Below are positions 7,802 to 16,330 of a stretch of 64,000 bases of DNA, piece by piece (position 1 is the stretch's first letter; each line of letters begins with the position of its first letter). Location of the stretch: positions 62,001 through 126,000 of the IMG/VR virus record IMGVR_UViG_3300027631_000002; one strand, 5' to 3'. The stretch comes from a virus. The notes beneath the pieces are model-generated. The model had not been told where the DNA came from. It worked only from the letters and a program-made list of their open reading frames with translations, and did no database searches. The position numbers and the translations under genes are program-made.

Positions 7802-8323
7802 TTAAAGTGGTAATTCTTCCTCTTCATCCTCTTCTTGAGCTTGTCCTTGTGCAGGTTCTTGAGCTTGTCCTTGTGGTTGAGCTTGTCCTTGTGTAGGTTC
7901 TTCAAATTCTCCTTCTGTAGGTTCTTGAGCTTGTGGTTGAGCTTCAGTTTGTACTTGTGGTTGAGCTTGTGCTTGAGGTTCAGTCTGTGCTTGAGGTTCA
8001 GTCTGTACTTGAACTTGTCCTTGTGTTTGTGCTTGTGTTTGACCACCCATTATAGCACCACCAGGAATCTTATCTATATCTAAGAAAGTAGTTGTTACAT
8101 ATTTAATAATTTCTTCGGCAATATCTACATCACCAAAAAATTGACGTAAGTTTTTACCTGTAGTATCTTTTACTTTTTTAACATAAGCGTTTATTAAAGA
8201 TTGAGGTAAGTCAATCATAGTTTTTACTTTATAAAGATCGTTAACTTGGAAAACAGATTCTTTGATAATCTCTTCTCTATTTTTTTGAATACGAAATTTT
8301 TCAAATGCTTTAACGTGTTTCAT
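7802..8323 (-). CDS. Tagged protein with a Gln/Ala/Pro/Glu repeat tail
   Basis: 173 residues. MKHVKAFEKF is a clear form of the shared N-terminal tag. Residues 20-90 are a folded, helical part (VNDLYKVKTMIDLPQSLINAYVKK and on). From about residue 93 the rest is low complexity: short QAQ/QGQ/EPQ units ending in a very acidic EEDEEEE stretch. Such tails are flexible linkers or charged packaging segments. It is preceded by a TTAATATATA element on the minus strand (8348-8359). A head-packaged structural or internal protein is inferred. Confidence 0.7.
   Translation of the reverse strand: MKHVKAFEKFRIQKNREEIIKESVFQVNDLYKVKTMIDLPQSLINAYVKKVKDTTGKNLRQFFGDVDIAEEIIKYVTTTFLDIDKIPGGAIMGGQTQAQTQGQVQVQTEPQAQTEPQAQAQPQVQTEAQPQAQEPTEGEFEEPTQGQAQPQGQAQEPAQGQAQEEDEEEELPL
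7840..8046. repeat. Low-complexity coding repeat (CTTGTG-type units)
   Basis: Degenerate 6- to 12-base units such as GCTTGTCCTTGT recur about twenty times and encode the Gln/Ala-rich tail. They also open long empty frames on other readings (Lys/His-rich and Leu/Ser-rich), which are not genes. Confidence 0.8.
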
Positions 8324-8347
8324 GTTTTTGTTTATTTTTTATATGAT

Positions 8348-8359
8348 TTATATATTAAG
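8348..8359 (-). promoter_or_regulatory. Late-promoter-like element CTTAATATATAA
   Basis: Minus-strand copy of the recurrent motif, 24 bases upstream of the Gln-rich protein gene. Confidence 0.5.
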
Positions 8360-8391
8360 AATAAAAAGCCATTTTTTGTATTTTTTATAAA

Positions 8392-8901
8392 TTATTGAAT
8401 AATACCCAATGCGGCCAGTACTAATCCTATTATTACTACAGATCCACCTATTCCACCTACAACCATCTTTGTTTTTAGTCTTGATAATTGACTATTTTTC
8501 TCATCAATTACTTTTTGTCTATTGACTATTTCTGTTTCTAGTATTTTATTTTTTTGCATCCAAGCAAGTATCTCACCTTGTAGAGCTTTAATTTTATCAT
8601 CTTTTACTAAAATTTGTCCGTCTAATTTTTTAACAACAATATCTAGTTTGGTGATTGCCTTATTCTTTTCATCAATTACTTTTAATGTTAGTGTCTCATA
8701 ATCTTTCATTTCTTCTGCCAACTTTTCAAATTTTTCTAAAATATTTGAATTATTATTAAGATGCATCGCTTGTGGAATAGTCATTATTATTACTTTTTGA
8801 CCAAGTGAATCAACCTCAAACTTTGGATATTCTATTTGCTTACCCTGTGAAAACATTGTTGTAAAAACTAATGTTATTAGTATTGTAAATAATTTTCTCA
8901 T
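8392..8901 (-). CDS. Exported coiled-coil protein with a C-terminal membrane helix
   Basis: 169 residues. An N-terminal signal peptide (1-18, ending near MFSQ) is followed by a long coiled coil (about 50-145, heptads rich in Lys, Glu, Ile and Leu) and a C-terminal hydrophobic helix (about 148-167, Gly/Ile/Val-rich). Exported rods of this shape resemble spanins or envelope tethers. No lipobox Cys is visible, so it is not a typical outer-membrane spanin. It lies 19 bases behind the LysM coiled-coil gene on the same strand, which suggests a lysis or envelope pair. Confidence 0.65.
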   Translation of the reverse strand: MRKLFTILITLVFTTMFSQGKQIEYPKFEVDSLGQKVIIMTIPQAMHLNNNSNILEKFEKLAEEMKDYETLTLKVIDEKNKAITKLDIVVKKLDGQILVKDDKIKALQGEILAWMQKNKILETEIVNRQKVIDEKNSQLSRLKTKMVVGGIGGSVVIIGLVLAALGIIQ

Positions 8902-8920
8902 TTTTATTTTTATTTTTAAG

Positions 8921-9511
8921 TTACTTAGTAATAATTATCAAAGTTTGTCCTGTTTGTAAACCATTCGCCAAAAACTTATTTTGTTCAATTATTTCAGTTA
9001 TACTTACATTATATAGCTTTGATAAAGAATATAATGTTTCATGTTTTAGTACTTTATGTCTAATTTCTGTTGGTTTATCTACTTTTTGAATCTCTTTTGT
9101 TGTTGTATTTTTTACTAAATCTTTTAAAAGTTCCTCATCAGTTAGAACTTTTGGATTATTTTTCAACTCTTCAATTTCTCTTCGTGTCTGAGCCATATCT
9201 CCTTTTATACTGGAAAGTTCTGACTCAAATTTCGCAGCCATTGCTCTTGCAATCATTACTTCTTTTTTTGCATTGGTAACTTCTATTATCAATTTCTTAT
9301 CTTCTATATCTTTTAGTCGGTATACCTCCTGCCAAGCAGCAACTTTTTCTTCTGCAATTTTTTTCTCTGCTTCTAATTTTTTATAATCTCTTTCAAGTTG
9401 TTTAACTCTTTCTTTTGATTCAGAAAAACCACCGAAGTACCAAGTAAGTCCAAAACCAACTGTTGATATTAGTAAAAATAAAATTAGAATTATATTAAAG
9501 TTAAGTTTCAT
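8921..9511 (-). CDS. Membrane-anchored coiled-coil protein with C-terminal LysM domain
   Basis: 196 residues. The N-terminal anchor (about 6-27) is followed by a periplasmic coiled coil (about 30-120), a Thr/Lys linker and a C-terminal LysM domain (about 150-196). The latter begins with RHKVLKHETLYSLSKLYNVS and ends with LQTGQTLIII, the usual LysM order. LysM binds peptidoglycan glycan chains. Anchoring at the inner membrane plus peptidoglycan binding fits a spanin-like or lysis-timing role together with the gene at 8392. An alternative is a superinfection-exclusion envelope protein. A TTTAATATATAA element lies upstream (9531-9542, minus). Confidence 0.75.
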   Translation of the reverse strand: MKLNFNIILILFLLISTVGFGLTWYFGGFSESKERVKQLERDYKKLEAEKKIAEEKVAAWQEVYRLKDIEDKKLIIEVTNAKKEVMIARAMAAKFESELSSIKGDMAQTRREIEELKNNPKVLTDEELLKDLVKNTTTKEIQKVDKPTEIRHKVLKHETLYSLSKLYNVSITEIIEQNKFLANGLQTGQTLIIITK

Positions 9512-9530
9512 ATTTTTTCATTGTTTTTTA

Positions 9531-9542
9531 TTATATATTAAA
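9531..9542 (-). promoter_or_regulatory. Late-promoter-like element TTTAATATATAA
   Basis: Minus-strand copy of the recurrent motif, 19 bases before the LysM gene. Confidence 0.5.
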
Positions 9543-9619
9543 TTTTTTTAGTCTGGCTAGTAATTCTACTAAAACATATAATAATACTAATAATAGTTTA
9601 TATATTAAATTTTTTTATA

Positions 9620-9627
9620 TATATTTG
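9620..9627 (+). promoter_or_regulatory. TATATTTG -7 element before the HAD gene
   Basis: Exact Bacteroidota -7 element, 20 bases before the start at 9648. No good TTG is present at -33, so activity is less certain than for the element at 5509. Confidence 0.4.
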
Positions 9628-9647
9628 TATAAAATTTTATAGAAAAT

Positions 9648-10160
9648 ATGGAAATAAAAAAATTGATATGTTTTGACTTTGATGATACTCTTTGTCATAC
9701 CCTTAAACCAGAGGAAGGTAAACCTATCTGGAAAGAAAAATTTGGTACAGATTGGCCTTATAAAGGATGGTGGTCGAAGCCAGAAACTTTGGACTTAGAT
9801 ACTTTTGATACAAAAATAAACCCTTATGTTTACCAAGAATATCTTAAAGCCGTTTCTGATCCTGATAACTATGTTTTTTGTGCAACAGGTCGTATTGAAA
9901 AATTAAGAACTGAAGTGGAAAAAGTTTTACATAAACTAAATTTATCATTCGATGCTCTATATTTAAACAATGGTGGAGACACCTTTACTTTTAAAAGTAG
10001 ATTATTTGAAAAACTAATTAGTGAATTGCAACCAGAGGAATTCATCATGTATGATGATAGATTTGAGCATCTAGTTGAATTTGAAAAATGGACGGAAACT
10101 ATTGATTGTAAAATCACTATAATAGATGTAATAAACAAAACAACAAAAACATTCAATTAA
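9648..10160 (+). CDS. HAD-superfamily phosphatase (RNA-repair type HAD)
   Basis: 170 residues. Motif I is FDFDDTL (about residues 8-14: nucleophile Asp and acid Asp), motif II is CATGR (about 83-87), and a late YDDR segment (about 131-134) supplies the motif IV acid. The spacing and the DDRFEHLVEFEKW segment resemble the small HAD domain described in phage and bacterial RNA-repair proteins (the Swiss-army-knife group). It would remove phosphate from RNA or nucleotide ends. It is followed after 1 base by clpS, so both are probably co-expressed. Confidence 0.8.
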   Translation: MEIKKLICFDFDDTLCHTLKPEEGKPIWKEKFGTDWPYKGWWSKPETLDLDTFDTKINPYVYQEYLKAVSDPDNYVFCATGRIEKLRTEVEKVLHKLNLSFDALYLNNGGDTFTFKSRLFEKLISELQPEEFIMYDDRFEHLVEFEKWTETIDCKITIIDVINKTTKTFN

Positions 10161-10161
10161 A

Positions 10162-10446
10162 ATGCCAACTATTACTAAGAAAAAAACACAGTCTAAAGTA
10201 CAAGAGATTTTATCTAAACCTTATAAACTAATAGTTCATAATGATGATTACAATTCATTTGACCACGTTATTAGTTGTCTAATGAAAGTTTGTGATCATG
10301 AATATGAACAAGCTACACAGTGTGCTCACATAATTCATAATAGTGGAAAATGTGATGTTAAATATGGTGATTTAGAAACCATTTCAGAAATGAAAAATAA
10401 ACTAAGAGGAGCGGGACTCTCTGCTACCATGGAAGTGAATGAATAA
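10162..10446 (+). CDS. clpS: ClpS-like adaptor of the Clp protease
   Basis: 94 residues, the family's usual size. The core begins PYKLIVHNDDYNSFDHVISC, and carries the Asn-Asp-Asp-x-x-x-x metal/substrate pocket segment of ClpS. It goes on to the CAHIIHNSGKCDV helix-turn, close to the AHxxGxA region that contacts ClpA/ClpC. ClpS brings N-degron substrates to the protease and blocks SsrA-type substrates. A phage copy could redirect host proteolysis. Directly behind the HAD gene and in front of a terminator. Confidence 0.9.
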   Translation: MPTITKKKTQSKVQEILSKPYKLIVHNDDYNSFDHVISCLMKVCDHEYEQATQCAHIIHNSGKCDVKYGDLETISEMKNKLRGAGLSATMEVNE

Positions 10447-10477
10447 AAAAAAGACATCTTTAAGATGTCTTTTTTTA
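10446..10477. terminator. Bidirectional terminator
   Basis: AAAGACATCTT and AAGATGTCTTT are inverted around TAAG, with A-run and T-run flanks, between clpS and the terminase. Confidence 0.8.
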
Positions 10478-12625
10478 TTATTTACCACCACTATTAAACC
10501 AATTTATTCCAGTTGTATTAGATTCACTAACTGTTTTATTTCTATTTAAAATTTTTCTTCTAACATTTAGTAGTTGTGTATAATCAACAGTTTCTGTAAA
10601 TTCAAGATTTTTTAAACAATCTTCTACATATATCTTAAATGATGGATCTTTTTGTAAAGTATCTTCTACCATCTCTTTAAAATCATTTTTTACAAAAGCA
10701 GATGTTGCATTTACAATAGTCATTACACAGTCATCATGTCCAACATCTGCGGCATATCTAGTATTGCCCGCAGTTGTTGTATGTTTAACAAATGTTGTAA
10801 TCTCTCTAACAGTTTCTTCATTATTTATAGAGAAACCTTTTGAAATCATTAAATCTTGATAATCTTTGACCATCATATTCTTATTCTCACCTACTTTTAA
10901 TCCAACTTTTTCTTCGGTTGCATCAGCTCTATGTTTGTATCTAAGGAAAATAGATGATCCATATTGATTATTCCCATCAAAAACGTGTGGTAGTTCAGCA
11001 AGTAAAGTATTTCCATAGTTATTTAACTCTAAAACTATTTTAACATTATCTGGGTTTAAATACTCAAATGCTAAAATATAAAGTAATTCTGCTAATTGTT
11101 TAACTGAAACTAAGTTACTTCTAAATAATCCAATTTGTTCTAATCTAAAAAAATCTGTAACTGATTTATATGCCAATCTTTGTGATTCTATTGTATCCAT
11201 ATCTTTTTTAGATATTTTAAATATATTTATAATTGAATAATCTTGTCCTAAACCTTCTGCAATATCGACTGATAGTATAATCTTTTCATTTTTCCTATTC
11301 ATTGGTATAAAAATCTCATCATCATCTATCCACCTTAAATCTTTATAACTAAATCTTAATTTACTTTCAAATTCGTAAATCTCCTCAAATTTATAATTTT
11401 TCTTATTATTTAAAAGACTATCAATTATTGCTTCATTTAATAATGACTTACTTGAATTGATAAATCTTAAACCATATTCTTGGTTAAAAGCATCCTCACC
11501 ACCAATATCCTTTACTGCTTCTTCTTTCCAAGTTGTCATCTCACCAATTGCTCTCAAAGGTACTTCGAATCCTTTTGAATCAATAAATGTTAAGTTTTTA
11601 ACATCTTCATCAGTACATCTCTCATTATTAAATACAGAGATGATGTCTTTTTGAAAATCCGAATTGAATCCCATATGAGTTTTTGTTATATTCTCTGGAT
11701 ATGTTTCTTTGATACTACTAAATATTTGTTCTTTTGTTACACCATGTTCATATAATCTATGATCATTTAATCTCAAATATGTAACAAATCTTCCCGGAAC
11801 TTGATGCCAGTAAACACGCATTGCTTTATAGTTATTTTTAAGTGGATCTCCATCTGGCCTTTCTGCATCATTAAGTAATTTATGAAACAAGTTCATACCA
11901 TCTGGTGTTGATGTGATAATAATCTTTGAGTTTTGTACTGCTGACACGGTTGGATAAGCAGCGGTATAGTAAGGTTCGATAATATTTGAGGGAATATGTG
12001 CAAACTCATCAAGATAAAGTACGTCAATCGTAAAACCAATTGCTGGAGTTTTAGACCTTGCGGATGTTTTTATTCTACATCCATTCTCAAATGTTAGAGA
12101 CTTTTGATTCCAAGTTTTAATACCTGGTTTTAAAAAGAATGGTAATAATGAATATATAGACTTAATTTTATCTACAATCTCTACTGCAGTATCTCCTTTA
12201 TTGGCGACAATCATTATATTCTTATCATTACTAAATAGAATTGTATGCAACATGAAAATTGATGCCGATATTGTTTTACCAACCTGACGACTTGCCATTA
12301 GTATGTTAAATCTACTATTTACAAAATTGTCTAATATTTCTTTTTGATACTCTCTCAACTTAATTTGACCTACTGATCCATCTTCTGTTTTTACTTTACA
12401 ATATTGTTCTGTGAAGTAGTGTATATCTAATGCACACTTAATATATTCTTCTTGTTCTTCAGGTGACATCCTAAAAGATACACCTGCTCTTCTTAATCCT
12501 ACTTCAGATTTTAACCAGGGATTTTGGTATCTTTTGATGACGATACCGTCATTTATTTTATCTGTTGATTCATCTACCAGCTTCGTGGTAAAGATCATTT
12601 GTTTTTCTATTATTTCTTTTGCCAT
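10478..12625 (-). CDS. 17: Large terminase subunit (T4 gp17-like)
   Basis: 715 residues (T4 gp17 has 610). The ATPase domain has Walker A MASRQVGKT (110-118) and Walker B VLYLDEFAH (202-210, Asp206-Glu207), followed by the coupling motif IITSTPDG. The C-terminal nuclease domain (about 430-640) starts ILSVDIAEGLGQDYS, with the first catalytic Asp. A second acidic site is likely in VLELNNYG, and a DVGHDDCVM segment follows. It packages DNA into the prohead and cuts concatemers. It is divergent from the gene at 12673, its probable partner. Confidence 0.94.
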   Translation of the reverse strand: MAKEIIEKQMIFTTKLVDESTDKINDGIVIKRYQNPWLKSEVGLRRAGVSFRMSPEEQEEYIKCALDIHYFTEQYCKVKTEDGSVGQIKLREYQKEILDNFVNSRFNILMASRQVGKTISASIFMLHTILFSNDKNIMIVANKGDTAVEIVDKIKSIYSLLPFFLKPGIKTWNQKSLTFENGCRIKTSARSKTPAIGFTIDVLYLDEFAHIPSNIIEPYYTAAYPTVSAVQNSKIIITSTPDGMNLFHKLLNDAERPDGDPLKNNYKAMRVYWHQVPGRFVTYLRLNDHRLYEHGVTKEQIFSSIKETYPENITKTHMGFNSDFQKDIISVFNNERCTDEDVKNLTFIDSKGFEVPLRAIGEMTTWKEEAVKDIGGEDAFNQEYGLRFINSSKSLLNEAIIDSLLNNKKNYKFEEIYEFESKLRFSYKDLRWIDDDEIFIPMNRKNEKIILSVDIAEGLGQDYSIINIFKISKKDMDTIESQRLAYKSVTDFFRLEQIGLFRSNLVSVKQLAELLYILAFEYLNPDNVKIVLELNNYGNTLLAELPHVFDGNNQYGSSIFLRYKHRADATEEKVGLKVGENKNMMVKDYQDLMISKGFSINNEETVREITTFVKHTTTAGNTRYAADVGHDDCVMTIVNATSAFVKNDFKEMVEDTLQKDPSFKIYVEDCLKNLEFTETVDYTQLLNVRRKILNRNKTVSESNTTGINWFNSGGK

Positions 12626-12672
12626 AATTGGACTTTACTTTTTTTATATATATTGTAAAAAACCGTTTACTT

Positions 12673-13293
12673 ATGTCAAAAAGTGAAGAACAAAGAATTA
12701 GACTACAAGATGAATTCGATCAAATCCAGTCAGAAAACTCGGAATTCGACATCTCTCTACACTTAGCAAAGCCAGAAGATTTACCAGATTTAGGGGAAAT
12801 CGAGATATATGATTATGATGCTGATTTAACTGTGGCTAGTCAACAATCAATGGATGTACTAGAATCATTGGTTGATTTATATCTAAGTGATATACCAAAA
12901 TTAAAAGAACACTCCTATATTAGAAATAAGATGAGAGAGGATGCTATGGTTTATGCTGAAGCAATTTTCTTATCAAAAATGACTAGAAAAAACTTTCTAT
13001 CTCAATTGAGACAAGTTGATAATGGTGATAATGCAGCAAGAATGCATGAAGTCGTCAATCAAACAATTGGTCAGATTAGAGAGAATGGTAAGTTTTTATC
13101 AAATCAAAGAACTGAATTAGAGAAGTTCTATAAAACACTAAGAAAGGACTTAGGTTATAATGAAATTGAAAATCCTGAAGTTAAACAAGCTGAAGCAGAA
13201 AAATCTGATACATCTTCGGAGGGATTAGTTACTAATAATCGAGATCTAAATGATTTGATTAAAAATGCGATGACTAAAAGAGATGAGAAATAA
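12673..13293 (+). CDS. Helical protein next to terminase (possible small terminase subunit)
   Basis: 206 residues from the ATG at 12673; the frame from 12628 begins in promoter-like A/T sequence. Mostly helical with a charged C-terminus (KQAEAEKSDTSSEG and on). It is divergent from the large terminase with 47 bases between. Position, size and helical content fit a gp16-like small terminase subunit, but no specific motif confirms this. A neck or tail assembly factor is the alternative. Confidence 0.5.
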   Translation: MSKSEEQRIRLQDEFDQIQSENSEFDISLHLAKPEDLPDLGEIEIYDYDADLTVASQQSMDVLESLVDLYLSDIPKLKEHSYIRNKMREDAMVYAEAIFLSKMTRKNFLSQLRQVDNGDNAARMHEVVNQTIGQIRENGKFLSNQRTELEKFYKTLRKDLGYNEIENPEVKQAEAEKSDTSSEGLVTNNRDLNDLIKNAMTKRDEK

Positions 13294-13323
13294 AAAAAGA
13301 CTAACATTATGTTAGTCTTTTTT
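13292..13323. terminator. Bidirectional terminator
   Basis: AAGACTAACAT and ATGTTAGTCTT are inverted with A-run and T-run flanks. The convergent gene at 13312 ends inside it. Confidence 0.8.
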
Positions 13324-14163
13324 GTATATAAAATTTTCAAAAGTTTTTACAATTTTATTCAGATTTAACTCTACCTTAGTTACAATAAATGGATTTACTT
13401 TATTAAAGGTAACTTGATTTATAATAAGTTCACATTCTTCCATTTTAAGTACCTCTTTTACTTTCTCTTTTACTTCATCATCACTATTCTTTACTAAAAA
13501 TTGAAGTACATCATTTACACCTTTTGCTAATTTGATTGTATTGATGTCATCATCATATAAAGAAACTTCATCATATTTAGTTATTTCTTCTTCTGTAAAC
13601 TTCGTATCAGCAGTCTTTAATCCAATTATATGTTGGAGTACCAATCTTACTTTTTTGTGTACTATATCGTCTCTATCTCTGTTATAGAATGTTTCAGATA
13701 TGAAGTAGAAGTTCTTTATTTTTAGTCCAAAATCTAGAAGTTTTTCTTCTAATTTCTCAATTAGCTTTTCGTAGTTTCTTTTAGAGTTTTTAGAACAAAT
13801 AACATAAATATCATCCTGACTATTATTAAGATGTCTAATGTTCTCTATATGTATTGTAAAGTCACCATTTTCAATAATATCTTTATTCATAAATTCTTGC
13901 ATCGAGAAAGAAAGTTCTGATATATTTACATTATTATTTTTGGATTTAATTTTAATCTTATTAAAAAGTTCTTCACTTAACCAATAAGTTTGTCCATCTA
14001 TATTAAAGTTTATATTATCCTTTTTGTAAACACCTTTTCTTAAAAGATTAAATTCAGACTTTGATATTCTTATCAAAGGTTTATTAGGAGTTCGAGTATT
14101 TACTATCCAAACTTTACTATTCATTGTTATTAGACTATTAAGGTCGAAGAAGTGTGCGTTCAT
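13312..14163 (-). CDS. Hypothetical protein with a possible HAD-like C-terminal half
   Basis: 283 residues (a second ATG at residue 14 is also possible). The C-terminal half has an alpha/beta pattern: DIYVICSKNSKRNYEKLIEK, then FISETFYNRDRDDIVHKK, then EVSLYDDDINTI. It resembles the motif order of HAD-fold RNA-repair proteins (strand, then a late Asp-rich loop), but the nucleophile Asp-x-Asp is not seen. I call it unknown. The start is 3 bases behind a TTTATATATAG element, so a nearly leaderless mRNA is possible. Confidence 0.6.
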   Translation of the reverse strand: MNAHFFDLNSLITMNSKVWIVNTRTPNKPLIRISKSEFNLLRKGVYKKDNINFNIDGQTYWLSEELFNKIKIKSKNNNVNISELSFSMQEFMNKDIIENGDFTIHIENIRHLNNSQDDIYVICSKNSKRNYEKLIEKLEEKLLDFGLKIKNFYFISETFYNRDRDDIVHKKVRLVLQHIIGLKTADTKFTEEEITKYDEVSLYDDDINTIKLAKGVNDVLQFLVKNSDDEVKEKVKEVLKMEECELIINQVTFNKVNPFIVTKVELNLNKIVKTFENFIYKKD

Positions 14164-14180
14164 AGTACTATATATAAATA

Positions 14181-14216
14181 AAAAAAACCTATCTTTTATG
14201 ATAGGTTTTTATTTTT
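14181..14216 (-). terminator. Terminator between two minus-strand genes
   Basis: AAACCTATC and GATAGGTTT are inverted around TTTTAT, with A/T runs on both sides. It closes the gene at 14216-14671 (minus strand). Confidence 0.7.
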
Positions 14217-14671
14217 TATCTTAACAATTTTTTACTTAATGCGAAGTCATATAGAACAGGTAAGTTTAAATATTCTATAAAGTGTTTTCTCATATCTTCT
14301 AATGTTTTAGATCTTCTTATAATACTTATAACTAATAATCCAAATTCTTCTTGAAAATCTAAGTAACAATCACACCAAGGTCTATTATAATTCTCTAATG
14401 TTTTCCACTCTTTTTCACCGCCTGTTAGCCAATATAAACTTTTTTCTGGTGATATATTATCAATATTCATTTCTTTAATATCAGTTTTCCAAACTTCGTC
14501 ACTTGCATCACAATTTCTCAACAATAATGAAACTGCTTCTCCTAAATCTGTCGTCATCTCTTTACCTATTTCGAAGAACCATTCATTTCCCTCTCTGCTT
14601 ATTATTATTGTTTTATCATCATAAATGATTTTAGTTCCAATTTCTTTCAGTAAAGTCTTTTTCTTTCTCAT
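14216..14671 (-). CDS. Hypothetical protein
   Basis: 151 residues, no signal or membrane segment. It starts with a basic MRKKKTLLKEIG, continues with short beta strands (TKIIYDDKTIIISREGNEWF) and ends in a helical part. Aromatic-rich centre (W and C in NRPWCDCYLDF). Not recognised. Confidence 0.65.
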   Translation of the reverse strand: MRKKKTLLKEIGTKIIYDDKTIIISREGNEWFFEIGKEMTTDLGEAVSLLLRNCDASDEVWKTDIKEMNIDNISPEKSLYWLTGGEKEWKTLENYNRPWCDCYLDFQEEFGLLVISIIRRSKTLEDMRKHFIEYLNLPVLYDFALSKKLLR

Positions 14672-14690
14672 AGTTAGTAATTATTTTTAT

Positions 14691-14981
14691 CTAGATAGGT
14701 TTATTCAACCCACTCTTCCAAGTCCCTTTAAAAAATCCATCTTCCCAAATGCCGTTTTCCCATGTTCCATGAAAAGCACCATTCTTGAATATCCCGTATT
14801 TCCAATCTCCATATTTAAAAATACCTTCATGCCAAATTAAGGTTTCTTTCTTAATTTCTATAATAGCATTCTCAACTTCAGAATCAATTAGCCAATTGAA
14901 TCCAAGTTCTTTTAATTTCTTTAAAATTTCTGATTTTGTTGTGATAGATTTATCACTATATTTAAGTTCTATAATTCCCAT
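14691..14981 (-). CDS. WxxGxF-repeat protein
   Basis: 96 residues from the ATG at 14981; a longer frame starts at 15020. I prefer 14981 because an AATATATATA element lies about 25 bases before it. The C-terminal half is built of short repeats with Trp or Phe every five residues (FKYGDWKYGIFKNGAFHGTW and on, about eight units). Similar repeat stretches occur in many phage and Bacteroidota proteins and probably fold as a small beta sheet or solenoid. Function unknown. Confidence 0.6.
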   Translation of the reverse strand: MGIIELKYSDKSITTKSEILKKLKELGFNWLIDSEVENAIIEIKKETLIWHEGIFKYGDWKYGIFKNGAFHGTWENGIWEDGFFKGTWKSGLNKPI

Positions 14982-15096
14982 TCTAAAAATAATCTTTTTA
15001 CAAGTATATATATTTTTCAACGTTAGACATTATTTATCTTTTTGTCTAATTTTTCCTCAAAAATGAAGATTTGGATTTGAAAAAAAAATAAAAAAT

Positions 15097-15126
15097 AAAA
15101 AAAACCAAGATTACTCTCGGTTTTTT
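15097..15126 (-). terminator. Terminator of the gene at 15125
   Basis: AAAACC-AGA and TCT-GGTTTT pair imperfectly, with A-run and T-run flanks. Confidence 0.55.
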
Positions 15127-15634
15127 ATAATATTTTTATAAGAAATGTTACTTCATTTAATTCAGTATTATCAGATAAATCCTCAAACTCTTCAATTGAT
15201 AATTTATTATCTTCTATATGTACTAACATTTGTACTTTATCATATGTTTTTTCAACCAATTGTGATGTTAGAAGAATGTATTCTTTGACTTCTGATAGTT
15301 TAAAACTGCTTTCTTCATCATCTTCTATGTTTCTAAATATATTTACTTTAAATATGGTTTTAAATTTACCGGTAACCAATTCTCCTTCTTTATTTACATA
15401 AGTATCATTTTCACTAAATCCTACTTCTATTTTAAATCTATCATCTTCTGATAAATAGTTAACTTCATTTTTAATTAGTTTTGACAAGTCTGCTTTTGGA
15501 AATTCATCAGGTAAACTAGGTTTTAGTTCAAACAAAATATTGATTAGTTCGATAACTTCGTGAGTATCTAAGTCTTCGGGTTTAGTATATTTTATCTTAC
15601 CTGAGAAATTCTCATATGTTTTTAGATTTTTCAT
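15125..15634 (-). CDS. Tagged hypothetical protein
   Basis: 169 residues starting MKNLKTYENFSGK, a clear copy of the shared N-terminal tag. The rest is acidic and has alternating helix and strand (FKTIFKVNIFRNIEDDEESS and on). No catalytic motif. Packaged internal protein is inferred from the tag only. Confidence 0.65.
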   Translation of the reverse strand: MKNLKTYENFSGKIKYTKPEDLDTHEVIELINILFELKPSLPDEFPKADLSKLIKNEVNYLSEDDRFKIEVGFSENDTYVNKEGELVTGKFKTIFKVNIFRNIEDDEESSFKLSEVKEYILLTSQLVEKTYDKVQMLVHIEDNKLSIEEFEDLSDNTELNEVTFLIKIL

Positions 15635-15650
15635 ATGAGTATATATAAAA

Positions 15651-15677
15651 AAAACCAGGTGATTTACCTGGTTTTAA
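15651..15677 (-). terminator. Terminator of the gene at 15680
   Basis: AAACCAGGT and ACCTGGTTT are perfectly inverted around GATTT. Confidence 0.7.
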
Positions 15678-15679
15678 TA

Positions 15680-16234
15680 TTATTTTCTAAACTTCATTAG
15701 CTTATCAACTTCTGTGTAGTCTTTTCTATCCAATGCGGCATCAATCAATAATTCAATCTCACTTTGTCTTAGTTTTGATAAGTCTTCTGTAATAAGAACA
15801 TCGCTATTATCACTTTGTTTATTTCGTAAAGACTCAATATATCGGTCAAAACTTACCATTCTAATATCATATCCTTTTTCAAGTAAATATAAGTAAGTAT
15901 TTAATGATCTTTCAGTTTTAGGTACTTTAGGTACTTTAACTGGTTTCATATTTTTTAATCTATCATAGATTTTTTTAGTAACTGGTGAAAACTTACTAAA
16001 AACCATGAATCTTGGATCATGAAATTTATTAGTGTATTTACACCATAGTTGTTCTTCCATACCGATAACCTCACCTGTGTTGGATTCAACATATAATTTA
16101 TTAGAACCTGTTTTTTTATCATTTAATAATACCTCAAAATCCCAAGAATATGTTTCTGAAATACTAAAAATTTGTTTTAAATCCATTGTCTTTAGATTTA
16201 AACAAACTACCTTATCAATATTAAAATCTGCCAT
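15680..16234 (-). CDS. Hypothetical protein
   Basis: 184 residues from the ATG at 16234 (MADFNIDKVV). The longer frame from 16282 adds only a hydrophobic, unlikely leader. N-terminal half beta-rich with several aromatic residues, C-terminal half helical and ending DYTEVDKLMKFRK. A run of KVPKVPK suggests a linker at about residue 105. Not recognised. Confidence 0.65.
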   Translation of the reverse strand: MADFNIDKVVCLNLKTMDLKQIFSISETYSWDFEVLLNDKKTGSNKLYVESNTGEVIGMEEQLWCKYTNKFHDPRFMVFSKFSPVTKKIYDRLKNMKPVKVPKVPKTERSLNTYLYLLEKGYDIRMVSFDRYIESLRNKQSDNSDVLITEDLSKLRQSEIELLIDAALDRKDYTEVDKLMKFRK

Positions 16235-16330
16235 AGTTATTTTTATTTTAACAAAGATAAAGATAATATTTAAAATATCCAAAAATGATACTTATTATTT
16301 TATATATATACTAAAAATTTTTTTATCATA

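Noticed and set aside
7771-8083. Long frames on other readings of the Gln/Ala repeat region (Lys/His-rich minus strand, Leu/Ser-rich plus strand)
   Set aside because: They follow from the repeat and have unnatural composition; the tagged Gln-rich protein explains the region.
639-10446. Bacterial chromosome because of nusA and clpS
   Set aside because: Terminase, gp52, sheath, tube, gp25, gp44, gp47 and gp4 homologs surround them without a junction.
10478-12625. Intein in the terminase to explain its length
   Set aside because: No Hedgehog/intein splice junction motifs and all terminase motifs are at natural spacing.
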